NCBI RefSeq assembly: GCF_002811875.1
Contig: NZ_NPDZ01000001.1
Location: 496,001-560,000 of the forward strand
Source: Leptospira perolatii
GTDB taxonomy: Bacteria > Spirochaetota > Leptospiria > Leptospirales > Leptospiraceae
Direction of reading: 5' to 3'
Length of the DNA: 64,000 nucleotides
In this document: positions 53,847 to 62,964 of the stretch, one piece after another
Layout: each line of letters starts with the position of its first letter
Numbering within the stretch: position 1 is the stretch's first letter
The notes under the pieces: model-generated
What the model was told of the DNA's origin: nothing
What the model saw: the letters and a program-made list of their open reading frames with translations, nothing else
The model's database searches: none
Translations under genes and position numbers: made by a program

Positions 53847-54268
53847 TATCCGGTCGATGTCTCTGCGGGTTCGTTCGTTATGAATACTATGGAATACTCG
53901 AAGGGGCTAACTATTGTCATTGTCCGGATTGCAGACGAACTACTGGAAGCGCATTTAATGTAGGAGTTCGGGCGCAGATAAAATTGCTCAGAATCGTATC
54001 AGGACAACCGAAAGGATTTACGAAAGTTGCAGATAGCGGAAACAAAATTACCCGAGAATTTTGCCCCGAATGCGGATCTCCCTTATTTACAAAATCGCCC
54101 GCTCATCCCGATCTCGTTTTTATCAAGGCGGGTACTTTAGATAATCCGAATCTGGTCAAACCTACGCACCAAATCTGGACGAGTTTAGCAGTTCCCTGGG
54201 CGAATATAGATCCGTCTCTTCCTTCTTATTCTAAAAATAAAATGGGTTCAGAAAAGAGCACAAACTAG
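53843..54268 (+). CDS. GFA-family (CENP-V-like) zinc protein
   Basis: The 141-residue protein has the GFA zinc pattern: GRCLCGFVRY near the start, then CHCPDCRRTTGSAF and FCPECGSPLF. These Cys form two zinc sites around a beta-tent fold. Members are often annotated as glutathione-dependent formaldehyde-activating enzymes, a function that has not been shown for most. The 3' neighbour is 254 bp away, so this gene probably ends the mltG transcript. Confidence 0.9.
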   Translation: MISGRCLCGFVRYEYYGILEGANYCHCPDCRRTTGSAFNVGVRAQIKLLRIVSGQPKGFTKVADSGNKITREFCPECGSPLFTKSPAHPDLVFIKAGTLDNPNLVKPTHQIWTSLAVPWANIDPSLPSYSKNKMGSEKSTN

Positions 54269-54522
54269 AAATACAAGAGACTTCTTTTCAAGTAATTCTG
54301 TCTCATTCTCTCGACTTCCTCTCAAATCGATTTAGCGATTGAGCTTCTCCAAATGAATTGGGAAGCCCAAGGGATGGATTTCCCAAAAACCGAATGACAT
54401 CCTTCAACTAGGCCAATTTATAGTAATTTATACCCACAAAACACCGTAGAACGATTCTGAATCTTTTCTGGATTTGGATAAACGGTGAATGAATAAAGCA
54501 TATCGCTTGGCAGGTTGAAACG

Positions 54523-56196
54523 ATGATTGCAGTAAATTCCCCGACGGACGCGTCGAAAGCAAAAAAGGCACTTTCTAATTCAGCTGGAGTGATTGAACAG
54601 ATCACTAAATCCTTAGCAGCAAAATGCAGCTCCAACGGAAAAGTCTCCGTGGCCAAAATGGATCAGAACCAGTTGGTGCAATACCAACTCGCGTGGATGA
54701 CTTCGGAGCAAAGGATCGCAGAAAATTTCATCGAATACGCATGGAATGAATCTCTCGGGACAGGAGATTTAGAAAGATTGATGGCGTTTGCATTTGCGGC
54801 GGAAGCAGTCGGTCATATCCGCTCGGAAATTAGCTCGAGACCTTCTGAATACGGAATTACTTCTCAGGAATTAGTCTCCAAACTTTTCGACGAAGAAACG
54901 AACAAGTTCATTGAAGAAGCCACTGCGATCCAAAATTATAATCAGATTTCGGAGCTCATCGTCTCCCAAGGACATTTTGGCGCTTACGGTCTTAGTGAAG
55001 ACCACGAAATGTTCCGCCAAACATTCAAACAATTTGCAGAAGAAGTTGTGGCTCCAAAAGCAGAGCACGTTCACAGAGATGATGATATTGTTCCTGAAGA
55101 AATTATCCAGGGACTCAGAGACATGGGATGCTTCGGTCTGTGTATTCCGGAATCCTATGGCGGATTACAGCCAGACGGAAAAGCGGACAATATTTCTATG
55201 CTCGTAGTTACCGAAGAACTTTCTAGAGGCTCTCTCGGAATTGCAGGATCCTTGATCACTCGTCCGGAAATTTTATCCAAAGCCTTATTGAAAGGTGGAA
55301 CGGACGCCCAAAAGGAGAAGTGGTTACCATTGATCGCAAGCGGCGAGAAAATGGGAGGGATCATGGTTACGGAACCGAACTACGGGTCGGACGTAGCCGG
55401 AGTTTCCGTCACCGCAAAACAGGTGCAGGGCGGTTGGGTGATTAATGGAGTCAAGACCTGGTGTACATTTGCCGGGTATGCAAACCTACTTTTGATCCTC
55501 TGCAGAACCGAATCAGATCCTGAGCTGAAGCACAAAGGACTATCTATACTTTTAGCGGAAAAACCTACCTTCTTAGGTCATGAGTTTGATTACAAACAGG
55601 ATGGGGGAGGGCGGATCTCTGGTAAGGCGATCGGAACAATCGGTTACCGAGGAATGCACTCCTTTGAAGTATCTTTCGAGGATTACTTTGTACCAGAAGA
55701 GAATCTAATCGGTGGTGAGTCCGGTCGTGGAAAAGGCTTCTACTATCAAATGGAGGGTTTCTCCGGTGGAAGAATTCAGACTGCCGCGAGAGCAAATGGT
55801 GTGATGCAAGCTGCTATGGAAGCGGCCCTCCGTTATGCCCAAGAAAGACATGTATTCCAAAAACCGATTTTCGAGTACAACATGACCAAGTGGAAAATCG
55901 CACGCATGGCTATGATCGTGCAAGCTTCCCGTCAGTACACAAACACCGTGGCAAAACTTTTGGATAATCACCAAGGTCAGATGGAAGCAACCCTGATCAA
56001 ATTTTATGCTTCTAAGGTGGCCGAATGGGTTTCCAGAGAAGCGATGCAAATCCACGGTGGAATGGGATATGCAGAAGAATACGCGGTTTCCAGATACTTT
56101 GTAGACGCGAGAGTATTTTCCATCTTCGAAGGCGCGGAAGAAGTCATGGCGCTTCGGGTAATTGCCAAATCTCTGCTGGATCAGTACGCATCCTAA
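54523..56196 (+). CDS. Acyl-CoA dehydrogenase with long N-terminal extension, (2S)-methylsuccinyl-CoA-dehydrogenase-like
   Basis: The 557-residue protein has an extra N-terminal domain of about 150 residues (helical, YQLAWMTSEQRIAENFIEYAW) before the acyl-CoA dehydrogenase core. The core has MVTEPNYGSDVAG, WVINGVKTWCTFAG, GYRGMHSFEVSF, ARANGVMQAAMEAA and the catalytic Glu in SIFEGAEEVMA. The length, extension and TAARA..GV segment are like methylsuccinyl-CoA dehydrogenase (Mcd) of the ethylmalonyl-CoA pathway. Electrons would go to EtfAB, encoded 39 kb away. A different substrate is possible; Mcd is my best reading. Confidence 0.8.
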   Translation: MIAVNSPTDASKAKKALSNSAGVIEQITKSLAAKCSSNGKVSVAKMDQNQLVQYQLAWMTSEQRIAENFIEYAWNESLGTGDLERLMAFAFAAEAVGHIRSEISSRPSEYGITSQELVSKLFDEETNKFIEEATAIQNYNQISELIVSQGHFGAYGLSEDHEMFRQTFKQFAEEVVAPKAEHVHRDDDIVPEEIIQGLRDMGCFGLCIPESYGGLQPDGKADNISMLVVTEELSRGSLGIAGSLITRPEILSKALLKGGTDAQKEKWLPLIASGEKMGGIMVTEPNYGSDVAGVSVTAKQVQGGWVINGVKTWCTFAGYANLLLILCRTESDPELKHKGLSILLAEKPTFLGHEFDYKQDGGGRISGKAIGTIGYRGMHSFEVSFEDYFVPEENLIGGESGRGKGFYYQMEGFSGGRIQTAARANGVMQAAMEAALRYAQERHVFQKPIFEYNMTKWKIARMAMIVQASRQYTNTVAKLLDNHQGQMEATLIKFYASKVAEWVSREAMQIHGGMGYAEEYAVSRYFVDARVFSIFEGAEEVMALRVIAKSLLDQYAS

Positions 56197-56249
56197 CTCC
56201 TAAAATTGTTTCGACCTAAAACGGTCGAATCCAAATGAATACAGAGGAA

Positions 56250-56276
56250 GGCGGGAATTTTTTCCCGCCTTTTTTT
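56250..56276 (+). terminator. Rho-independent terminator
   Basis: GGCGGGAA (56250-56257) pairs with TTCCCGCC (56262-56269), and seven T follow (56270-56276). It ends the acyl-CoA dehydrogenase transcript. Confidence 0.9.
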
Positions 56277-56333
56277 CTTTTTTCCGTTTGACTATAACGT
56301 TATCAAAACTACGAATCATGCTTCGGGGGGTTC

Positions 56334-56882
56334 ATGTCCGAATTAAACTTTTATCTAGTTCCCGTTGACGAACCGAGGAGAAAGGGGAGGGGAGTAGGGC
56401 AGGAAATCATCGATTATCTTTCCAAAACTGGAATTTTAAACGGAATCTATGGGGACGATCCCGGAGCTTTCAGTGCGGGGGAAAAATCAGCCGATCTTTT
56501 CAACGGTTACGAAGGCGATGCTCCTGCGTTTGAGTACATGGTTCTTTACGATAAATCCGAGGCCCAATTTGTTCCCGAAAACTATTCGGGAGGATTCGGA
56601 TCCCGTTGCTCCAAATGCGAAGAGGATATGGACGATGTTCTGATCGACTTTCTAAACGATTGGGCGGACGATCCTACGGACGCATCTTTGGAAAGCTTGG
56701 TATGCGAAAACTGCGGAGCAAAAAATATGCTCACAAACTTAAAAGCGAATGTGGCGACCGCGGTCACCAATTTCTATCTGAATTTCAAAATCGTAGATAG
56801 CTTTGACTTGAATTCTAAAATTCTATCCGGTCTGGAAAAGATTGTCGGAGCCAAACTTAAAATTATCGAAGAAAGGTTATAA
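56334..56882 (+). CDS. Conserved hypothetical protein with two zinc-type CxxC pairs
   Basis: This 182-residue soluble protein has two Cys pairs about 40 residues apart ([10 protein letters not shown] near 94 and CENCGAKNM near 124) that could bind one zinc. The N-terminal half ([24 protein letters not shown]) and the C-terminal helix-strand region ([19 protein letters not shown]) are not recognised. Acidic stretches such as [16 protein letters not shown] lie between the pairs. The stop overlaps the 3' end of the converging ilvD by 6 bp. Function unknown. Confidence 0.7.
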   Translation: MSELNFYLVPVDEPRRKGRGVGQEIIDYLSKTGILNGIYGDDPGAFSAGEKSADLFNGYEGDAPAFEYMVLYDKSEAQFVPENYSGGFGSRCSKCEEDMDDVLIDFLNDWADDPTDASLESLVCENCGAKNMLTNLKANVATAVTNFYLNFKIVDSFDLNSKILSGLEKIVGAKLKIIEERL

Positions 56883-58772
56883 CCTACCCGCAATAGGCTG
56901 AGCTTTACTTTGAGTTCGCACCTTTTCTACTTGGGAGACATCTCTGACGGCTCCTGTGTGAGCAGATGTAGTCAAAGCAGCGTAAGCCCTTAAAGCTGCC
57001 GAAACAAATCGGTTCCTTTCCCTGGGCTTCCAAGCGTTTTCTCCTCGGGAAACCATTTCTTCTCTTCTATGTTCCAATTCCGATTCCGAAACCTTTAGCT
57101 CGATTTTCCGATTTGGAATATCGATCTCTATAAGATCGCCTTCCTCTATAAGCGCAATGATTCCGCCTTCTGCCGCTTCCGGGGAAACATGGCCTATGGA
57201 CAATCCGGACGTTCCTCCGGAAAACCTTCCATCTGTCAGTAGTGCGCAGGATTTACCGAGTCCTTTGGACTTTAAATAGGAAGTAGGGTAGAGCATTTCC
57301 TGCATTCCGGGTCCGCCCTTTGGTCCTTCATAACGGATCACTACCACATCTCCGGCTTGAATTTCTCCGTGTAAGATTTTCTCGACTGCCTCTTCCTGGC
57401 TTTCCATGATTCGAGCGGGACCGCTGAATTTCCAAATGGATTCGTCTACTCCTGCAGTCTTGACGATGCAGCCGAATGGAGCTAGATTTCCGAATAGGAC
57501 CGCCAATCCTCCGTCTTGAGAATAAGCATATTCTTTACTTCGAATACAGCCTTCTTTACGATCCAGATCCAATTCAGGCCAGCGCATAGACTGAGAAAAA
57601 GCCACAGTCGTAGGAATTCCCCCGGGTGCCGCGCTGAATAATTCCCTGGCCCTGGATCCATTTTTCTGCAAAACAATATCCCATTCTTCTAATGCAGTGC
57701 CTAGAGTCCGGCTATGAACTGTGGGAACATCTCGATTGATTAATCCCGCTCTGTCTAGTTCAGCAAGAATGCCGATGACCCCACCTGCTCTATGTACATC
57801 TTCCATATGATATTTTTGAGTAGCAGGGGCGACCTTACAGATGCAAGGAACTCTTCTGGAAATTCTATCAATATCTTTTAAGGTAAAATCAATTCCGGCT
57901 TCATTTGCAGCAGCTAATATGTGTAAGACGGTATTCGTTGAACCTCCCATCGCAACATCTAAGCTCATTGCATTTTCGAATGCTTCGAAGCTTGCAATGT
58001 TTCTTGGAAGTACTGATTCGTCTTCCTTTTCATAATATCTTTTGGCTAATTCTACAATTAACCTTCCGGCTGTAAGAAACAGTTCCTTGCGATCCGAATG
58101 TGTTGCGAGAGTAGACCCGTTTCCTGGAAGAGAAAGCCCGAGCGCTTCGGTTAAACAATTCATGGAATTTGCCGTGAACATTCCGGAACAAGAGCCGCAG
58201 GTCGGACACGCTGACCTTTCTACAGCTGCCACTTCCTCGTCGGAAATATTCGGATTTGCGGCGTCTACCATCGCGTCGACCAGGTCCAACTTTCTGTCGT
58301 GGCCGTTCCAGTTTACCTTGCCTGCTTCCATCGGACCACCGGAAACGAATACAGTCGGTATATTCAAACGCAATGAGGCCATTAACATGCCTGGTGTGAT
58401 TTTATCGCAGTTCGAGATACAAATGAGTGCGTCTGCAGTATGTGCGTTGACCATGTATTCCACCGAATCGGCGATCAGATCTCTACTCGGTAACGAATAT
58501 AACATTCCGGAATGCCCCATTGCGATTCCGTCATCTACTGCAATTGTATTGAATTCTTTTGCGACTCCGCCGGCTTTTTCTACCTCTCGTGCAACCAGCT
58601 GCCCCAAATCCTTCAGGTGAACATGGCCAGGAACGAATTGGGTAAAAGAATTTGCGATCGCAATAATTGGTTTCCCGAAATCGGATTCTTTCATTCCGGT
58701 CGCGCGCCAAAGTGCTCTTGCTCCCGCCATATTGCGGCCATTTGTAGAAGTGCGTGATCTGTACTGGGGCAT
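56877..58772 (-). CDS. ilvD: Dihydroxy-acid dehydratase
   Basis: IlvD makes the 2-keto acids of valine and isoleucine from dihydroxy acids with an Fe-S cluster. The 631-residue protein is of E. coli type. It has [18 protein letters not shown] (40-57), [14 protein letters not shown] with cluster Cys122, and [17 protein letters not shown] (189-205). The GHVHL segment, without the Cys found in the plant-like 2Fe-2S form, points to an oxygen-sensitive [4Fe-4S] enzyme. It diverges from the ethanolamine operon with 111 bp between starts. Confidence 0.95.
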   Translation of the reverse strand: MPQYRSRTSTNGRNMAGARALWRATGMKESDFGKPIIAIANSFTQFVPGHVHLKDLGQLVAREVEKAGGVAKEFNTIAVDDGIAMGHSGMLYSLPSRDLIADSVEYMVNAHTADALICISNCDKITPGMLMASLRLNIPTVFVSGGPMEAGKVNWNGHDRKLDLVDAMVDAANPNISDEEVAAVERSACPTCGSCSGMFTANSMNCLTEALGLSLPGNGSTLATHSDRKELFLTAGRLIVELAKRYYEKEDESVLPRNIASFEAFENAMSLDVAMGGSTNTVLHILAAANEAGIDFTLKDIDRISRRVPCICKVAPATQKYHMEDVHRAGGVIGILAELDRAGLINRDVPTVHSRTLGTALEEWDIVLQKNGSRARELFSAAPGGIPTTVAFSQSMRWPELDLDRKEGCIRSKEYAYSQDGGLAVLFGNLAPFGCIVKTAGVDESIWKFSGPARIMESQEEAVEKILHGEIQAGDVVVIRYEGPKGGPGMQEMLYPTSYLKSKGLGKSCALLTDGRFSGGTSGLSIGHVSPEAAEGGIIALIEEGDLIEIDIPNRKIELKVSESELEHRREEMVSRGENAWKPRERNRFVSAALRAYAALTTSAHTGAVRDVSQVEKVRTQSKAQPIAGRL

Positions 58773-58834
58773 AATTAACGGCTACACTGCTATAGGTTTA
58801 GACGTCGAGTGTTTAAAATCGAATTTCTTATAGT

Positions 58835-58857
58835 TGCCTAGATTTCTCATCTAGGCA
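58835..58857. promoter_or_regulatory. Perfect inverted repeat between ilvD and the ethanolamine operon
   Basis: TGCCTAGAT (58835-58843) and ATCTAGGCA (58849-58857) form a 9-bp inverted repeat with a 5-nt spacer, 27 bp before the permease ATG and 62 bp before that of ilvD. It could be an operator or a leader hairpin of the ethanolamine transcript. No cobalamin-riboswitch B12 box is visible in this short gap. Confidence 0.45.
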
Positions 58858-58883
58858 TCAATATTGCATCTTAAATCGTTCGA

Positions 58884-60200
58884 ATGAAAGAAGAATTAGA
58901 AAAATCATTAGGACCTTGGCTGCTCTGGGGTCTAGGCGTGGGGTACGTCATTTCTGGGATGTACTTTGGTTGGAATTTGGGACTTCCTGTGGGAGGAACC
59001 CTTGGCTTAGGAGTTTCTACACTCGTAGTTATCCTACTTTATGTAACATTTACTCTCAGTTATACAGAGTTGGCCTGCATGATTCCAAAAGCCGGGGGCG
59101 CCTTTGACTATGGTAGAGAGGCTCTAGGAGATCGATGGGCCTACTTGGTAGGCACTTCTCAATTGGTAGAATTCTTGTTTGCACCTCCGGCAATCTCTGC
59201 CGCAATCGGAGCCTACTTTTCCTTTTTTCTAAATGGCACAAATCCGGTTTGGATTTCGATTATTGTGTACTTGCTGTTTACAACATTGAATATCGTAGGA
59301 GTTAAGACAGCTGCTGTATTTGAACTTGGAATCACAATCTTAGCAGTACTAGAATTACTAATTTTTTCAGGATTAACTCTGCCTCACTTTTCCTGGGAGC
59401 GTTTTGCTATCGATCCATTGCCCAACGGCTGGTCCGGAGCTCTTGCGTCTTTGCCTTTTGCCATCTGGTTTTTCCTAGCAATCGAAGGTATTGCAAACGT
59501 TGCAGAGGAGACAAAAAACCCTCAGAGGAATGTCCTTTTAGGATTTGGGTCTGCTTTGGTTACATTAGTTTTTCTTTGTATACTCATATTTTTTTCATCC
59601 ATTGGAGTGGATGGTTGGGAAGCGATTGTATATTCAGGAAATGGAATAGATACTTCGGATTCCCCGCTTCCTTTGGCTCTGCGCAAAATTTATGGGCAGG
59701 ATTCTTGGGCGTTTCATTTACTAGTTACGATCGGACTTTTTGGATTAGTAGCATCGTTTCATGGAATCATCCTGGCCGGTGGAAGAGCAACTTTCGAATT
59801 TGGGAGAGCAGGATTCGTACCAAAATTCCTGGGACGAGTTCACCCTAAATTTCATACGCCCGCTTGGGCACTTCTTGCAAATACAGCAATTGGAATCTTT
59901 TCTCTTTTTATCGCAGAAACTTCTGAATTAATTACGCTTTCTGCAATCGGTGCAGTTACATTGTATTTCTGCTCGATGATCAGTTTCCTTGTTTTAAGAT
60001 CAAAAGCACCGGAGAAAGAGAGACCGTTCAAAGTTCCGGGTGCCCCATTTGTTCCGATTGTAGCAATGACTCTCTCTTTTCTGATTCTATTGATTATTGC
60101 CTGGCAGCACCCTAAATTGTTCGGAGTTTTTCTTTTGATTTTGGCGAGCGGAGTGCTATGGGCGGGAAAAGTTCTATTTCTTCCAAAAATACCGGGATAA
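58884..60200 (+). CDS. APC-family ethanolamine/amino-acid permease
   Basis: The 438-residue protein has about 12 hydrophobic helices. Its start block (LGPWLLWGLGVGYVISGMYFGWNLGLP) and the segment CMIPKAGGAFDYGREALGD are typical of ethanolamine permeases of the APC superfamily (Eat type). Residues such as FLAIEGIANVAEETKNPQRN (about 195-214) form the usual intracellular gate. The next gene, eutB, starts 9 bp later, so uptake and breakdown of ethanolamine are expressed together. Confidence 0.87.
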   Translation: MKEELEKSLGPWLLWGLGVGYVISGMYFGWNLGLPVGGTLGLGVSTLVVILLYVTFTLSYTELACMIPKAGGAFDYGREALGDRWAYLVGTSQLVEFLFAPPAISAAIGAYFSFFLNGTNPVWISIIVYLLFTTLNIVGVKTAAVFELGITILAVLELLIFSGLTLPHFSWERFAIDPLPNGWSGALASLPFAIWFFLAIEGIANVAEETKNPQRNVLLGFGSALVTLVFLCILIFFSSIGVDGWEAIVYSGNGIDTSDSPLPLALRKIYGQDSWAFHLLVTIGLFGLVASFHGIILAGGRATFEFGRAGFVPKFLGRVHPKFHTPAWALLANTAIGIFSLFIAETSELITLSAIGAVTLYFCSMISFLVLRSKAPEKERPFKVPGAPFVPIVAMTLSFLILLIIAWQHPKLFGVFLLILASGVLWAGKVLFLPKIPG

Positions 60201-60209
60201 GATATTTTT

Positions 60210-61601
60210 ATGAGCTACAAAACGATTCTAGGTTCCAAAACTTACAGCTTTCCAGATTTGAAAACATTGATGGCAAAGGCAACACCAGAAAGATCTGGTG
60301 ACTCATTGGCCGGAATCGCCGCTTCAAGCCAAGAAGAAAGGGTCGCGGCACAGATGGCTCTTGCCGATCTACATCTATCAGAATTTTTGAATGTACATCT
60401 GATTCCGGGTGAAACCGACGAGGTCACGCGTCTTATTTTAGATTCTCACGATTACGAGTCCTTTAAACCGATTGCTCATCTGACTGTCGGGGGCTTTCGG
60501 GACTTTTTATTAAACGAAGAAGTCGATTCTGCAGTACTGAAATCTTTGAAATGGGGACTTATACCCGAAATGGTGGCTGCGGTTTCTAAAATCATGTCCA
60601 ACCAGGATTTGATTTTGGTCGGTAAAAAGTGCAGTGTAGTCACCCGGTTTAGAAATACGATCGGTCTGCCTGGTAGATTGTCGGTCAGATTACAACCGAA
60701 TCATCCTACGGACGATCCAAAGGGAATCGCTGCGAGTATTTTGGACGGACTCCTGTTAGGAAGCGGGGATGCAGTGATCGGAATTAATCCAGCCACTGAT
60801 AATGTTCCAACAGTCATTGCTCTTTTGGAGATGCTAGATTCCATTATTGTAAAATACTCAATTCCTACTCAGTCTTGTGTTCTTTGTCATGTGACCACGT
60901 CTATGGAAGCGATGAGGAGAGGAGCACCGGTCGATTTGGTCTTTCAGTCTATCGGTGGAACCGAAGCTCTCAATAAAAGTTTTGGGGTCAATCTTTCTAT
61001 TCTCCAGGAATCCCAGGAAATGGCTTTGGCGTTGAAGAGGGGGAGCGTCGGAGAAAATGTTATGTACTTTGAAACAGGACAAGGTAGCGCGCTTTCTGCA
61101 GGCGCGCACCACGGAATCGACCAGCAAACCTTGGAAGTGCGTGCGTACGCGGTAGCCAGGAGATTTTCTCCGCTCCTAGTTAACACAGTCGTCGGATTTA
61201 TTGGTCCGGAATATTTATACAACGGAAAGCAGATCTTGAGGGCCGGTCTAGAAGATCATTTCTGCGGAAAGCTACTTGGATTGCCGATGGGCGTAGATGT
61301 TTGTTATACGAATCATGCAGATGCCGATCAGGACGATATGGATACCTTACTGACTCTGCTTGGGGTAGCGGGTTGTAATTACATTATGGGTGTTCCTGGT
61401 GCGGACGATGTAATGCTGTCATATCAAAGTACTTCCTTTCACGATGCATTGTACCTGCGACAAGTGTTAGGTTTAAGGCCGACTCCTGAATTTGAAGAAT
61501 GGTTGGTCAAGATCGGTTTGCTTTCAGAACTCAGAGGCCTTATTCCGAAAGAAAATAGCAGTCTTAACTTATTGGAAGGATTGCTAACGGAGAAGGCCTG
61601 A
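60210..61601 (+). CDS. eutB: Ethanolamine ammonia-lyase, large subunit
   Basis: EutB holds the substrate site and, with EutC, splits ethanolamine to acetaldehyde and ammonia using adenosylcobalamin. The 463-residue protein shows the family blocks LMAKATPERSGDSLAGIAASS, RLQPNHPTDDPKGIAASILDGLLLG, FETGQGSALSAGAHHGIDQQT and MGVDVCYTNHADADQDDMDTL. Length is normal. It overlaps eutC by one base. No EutA reactivase or shell protein gene is in the window. Confidence 0.95.
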   Translation: MSYKTILGSKTYSFPDLKTLMAKATPERSGDSLAGIAASSQEERVAAQMALADLHLSEFLNVHLIPGETDEVTRLILDSHDYESFKPIAHLTVGGFRDFLLNEEVDSAVLKSLKWGLIPEMVAAVSKIMSNQDLILVGKKCSVVTRFRNTIGLPGRLSVRLQPNHPTDDPKGIAASILDGLLLGSGDAVIGINPATDNVPTVIALLEMLDSIIVKYSIPTQSCVLCHVTTSMEAMRRGAPVDLVFQSIGGTEALNKSFGVNLSILQESQEMALALKRGSVGENVMYFETGQGSALSAGAHHGIDQQTLEVRAYAVARRFSPLLVNTVVGFIGPEYLYNGKQILRAGLEDHFCGKLLGLPMGVDVCYTNHADADQDDMDTLLTLLGVAGCNYIMGVPGADDVMLSYQSTSFHDALYLRQVLGLRPTPEFEEWLVKIGLLSELRGLIPKENSSLNLLEGLLTEKA

Positions 61602-62392
61602 TGCTGAACTGGGAGAATTGGAAAAGATTCAGTAGTGCGAGAATCGGTTTAGGAAGATCCGGAGGTTCGGTAACTACTTCCGATTTACTGAAGTTTCGTC
61701 TAGACCATGCAAAGGCTCGAGACGCAGTCTTGGTTGAGCCGAATTTCGAGAATCTAAGGTCTCAGGCAGAAAATCTTGGATCTAAATTTGGGATTCAGAC
61801 TTCATTTGTAAGTAGTTTGGCAAGAGATAGAAAGGAGTTCCTGCTTCGACCAGATTTGGGAAGAAGGCTTTCCTCTTCCTCCCGAGATGAACTTAAGGGA
61901 ATATCAGGAAAATGCGATATTCTAATATGCGCAGTTGACGGGCTTTCTGCGACGGCTTTAGAAACGAATCTGATCCCGTTTATGCAATTGCTTTTGGAGT
62001 CGTTTGACTCTAAACCCTGGAAGTTAGGGCCAATCGTTTTGGCTCGTTTGGGTCGAGTAGCGCTCGGGGACGAGATCGGAGAAGTCTTAAACGCGAAAGC
62101 CGTGGTTGTAATCATCGGTGAGCGTCCGGGGCTTAGTTCTTCGGACAGCCTCGGAGTCTATCTAACCTACGGACCTAAGATAGGAATGACCGATGAACTC
62201 CGGAATTGCATTTCAAATATACGCCCCGGGGGTTTGGAATTATCTCAAGCAGTTTTAAAAACTAATTATCTGTTGAGCGAAGCCTTCGCGAAGAAAATTT
62301 CTGGGGTCGCTCTCAAGGACGAAATGTTGCCAGAATTTCTTCTGGAAAAAGGTCCTAAAACTTCGGAAAGAAGAGAATTGAAAAAGGAATAA
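61601..62392 (+). CDS. eutC: Ethanolamine ammonia-lyase, small subunit
   Basis: EutC completes the cobalamin-binding enzyme. The 263-residue protein has the start block ARIGLGRSGGSVTTSDLLKFRLDHAKARDAV (about 9-39), ILICAVDGLSATALETNLIPF and VLARLGRVALGDEIGEVLNAKAVVVIIGERPGLSSSDSLGVYLTYGP, all typical. The ATG shares its first base with the eutB stop. After the stop, 63 bp lead to the hairpin of repeat copy C, which may help end the transcript. Confidence 0.95.
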   Translation: MLNWENWKRFSSARIGLGRSGGSVTTSDLLKFRLDHAKARDAVLVEPNFENLRSQAENLGSKFGIQTSFVSSLARDRKEFLLRPDLGRRLSSSSRDELKGISGKCDILICAVDGLSATALETNLIPFMQLLLESFDSKPWKLGPIVLARLGRVALGDEIGEVLNAKAVVVIIGERPGLSSSDSLGVYLTYGPKIGMTDELRNCISNIRPGGLELSQAVLKTNYLLSEAFAKKISGVALKDEMLPEFLLEKGPKTSERRELKKE

Positions 62393-62454
62393 CTGTCTAT
62401 AGTAAGGGAAGGCGATGCGGCCTGCTTGGAGCGTGTGTACTTTTTAGTGTGAAT

Positions 62455-62585
62455 CCCCACCCTTCTGGGCGGGGGCCGGTGCGGTGGAAGTAAAACCCCA
62501 AAAGCAAATCCTGGACGGGCGTTTATCACAGACTCGTTTTTGGGTCAAGAGTTTTTTGAAGACACAGTTTGTAGGAGCTCCTACA
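62455..62585 (+). repeat. Composite intergenic repeat, copy C
   Basis: Hairpin arms CCCCACCC (62455-62462) and GGGCGGGG (62467-62474) have a TTCT loop and one A-C mismatch. The T-rich block CTCGTTTTTGGGTCAAG (62533-62549) and the palindrome TGTAGGAGCTCCTACA (62570-62585) follow. The segment GCCGGTGCGGTGG beside the hairpin is the exact complement of that in copy A. It sits between eutC and the small gene at 62657. Confidence 0.8.
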
Positions 62586-62656
62586 GTTTTATCGAATCAT
62601 GATAGAAATAGATCTGAAATATATATTAAAAAGTTTTGATAGTCTAGGTGCGGGTT

Positions 62657-62890
62657 ATGTATAGAACGAATATCGAATTTGTCGTTTCTGCGACAAACAG
62701 TGATAAGCCGATGTACGGAATCTTATCTTTGGTAATAGATACTGTGGATTCCATGAAATCGGATCTCACGAATTTCTCGGCAACGGAAGAGGAGAAAAAG
62801 CTTTTTAGGTCTGCGATGAAGGATATAGTATCCGGCCTAATCAAATTGGATCATCTTGTGGATCGTGTGAAAGAAGGAGTAGCCGACTAA
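62657..62890 (+). CDS. Small conserved hypothetical protein
   Basis: From ATG 62657 the product has 77 residues: MYRTNIEFVVSATNSDKPM, then a predicted helix-rich part (EEEKKLFRSAMKDIVSGLIKLDHLVDRVKEG). It has no signal peptide and no Cys. The gene starts 72 bp after repeat copy C, and the promoter would lie between the two or in the repeat itself. No family is recognised. Confidence 0.6.
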   Translation: MYRTNIEFVVSATNSDKPMYGILSLVIDTVDSMKSDLTNFSATEEEKKLFRSAMKDIVSGLIKLDHLVDRVKEGVAD

Positions 62891-62964
62891 AATTATTGCG
62901 TCTTTAAAAGGTCGGTTTGCTCTAGGGAAAGTCACGCCGCGGTTCACCCGGTCGTTTTCAATAC

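Noticed and set aside
58773..58883. Cobalamin riboswitch before the ethanolamine operon
   Set aside because: The gap is only 111 bp and shows no B12 box; only a simple 9-bp inverted repeat is present.
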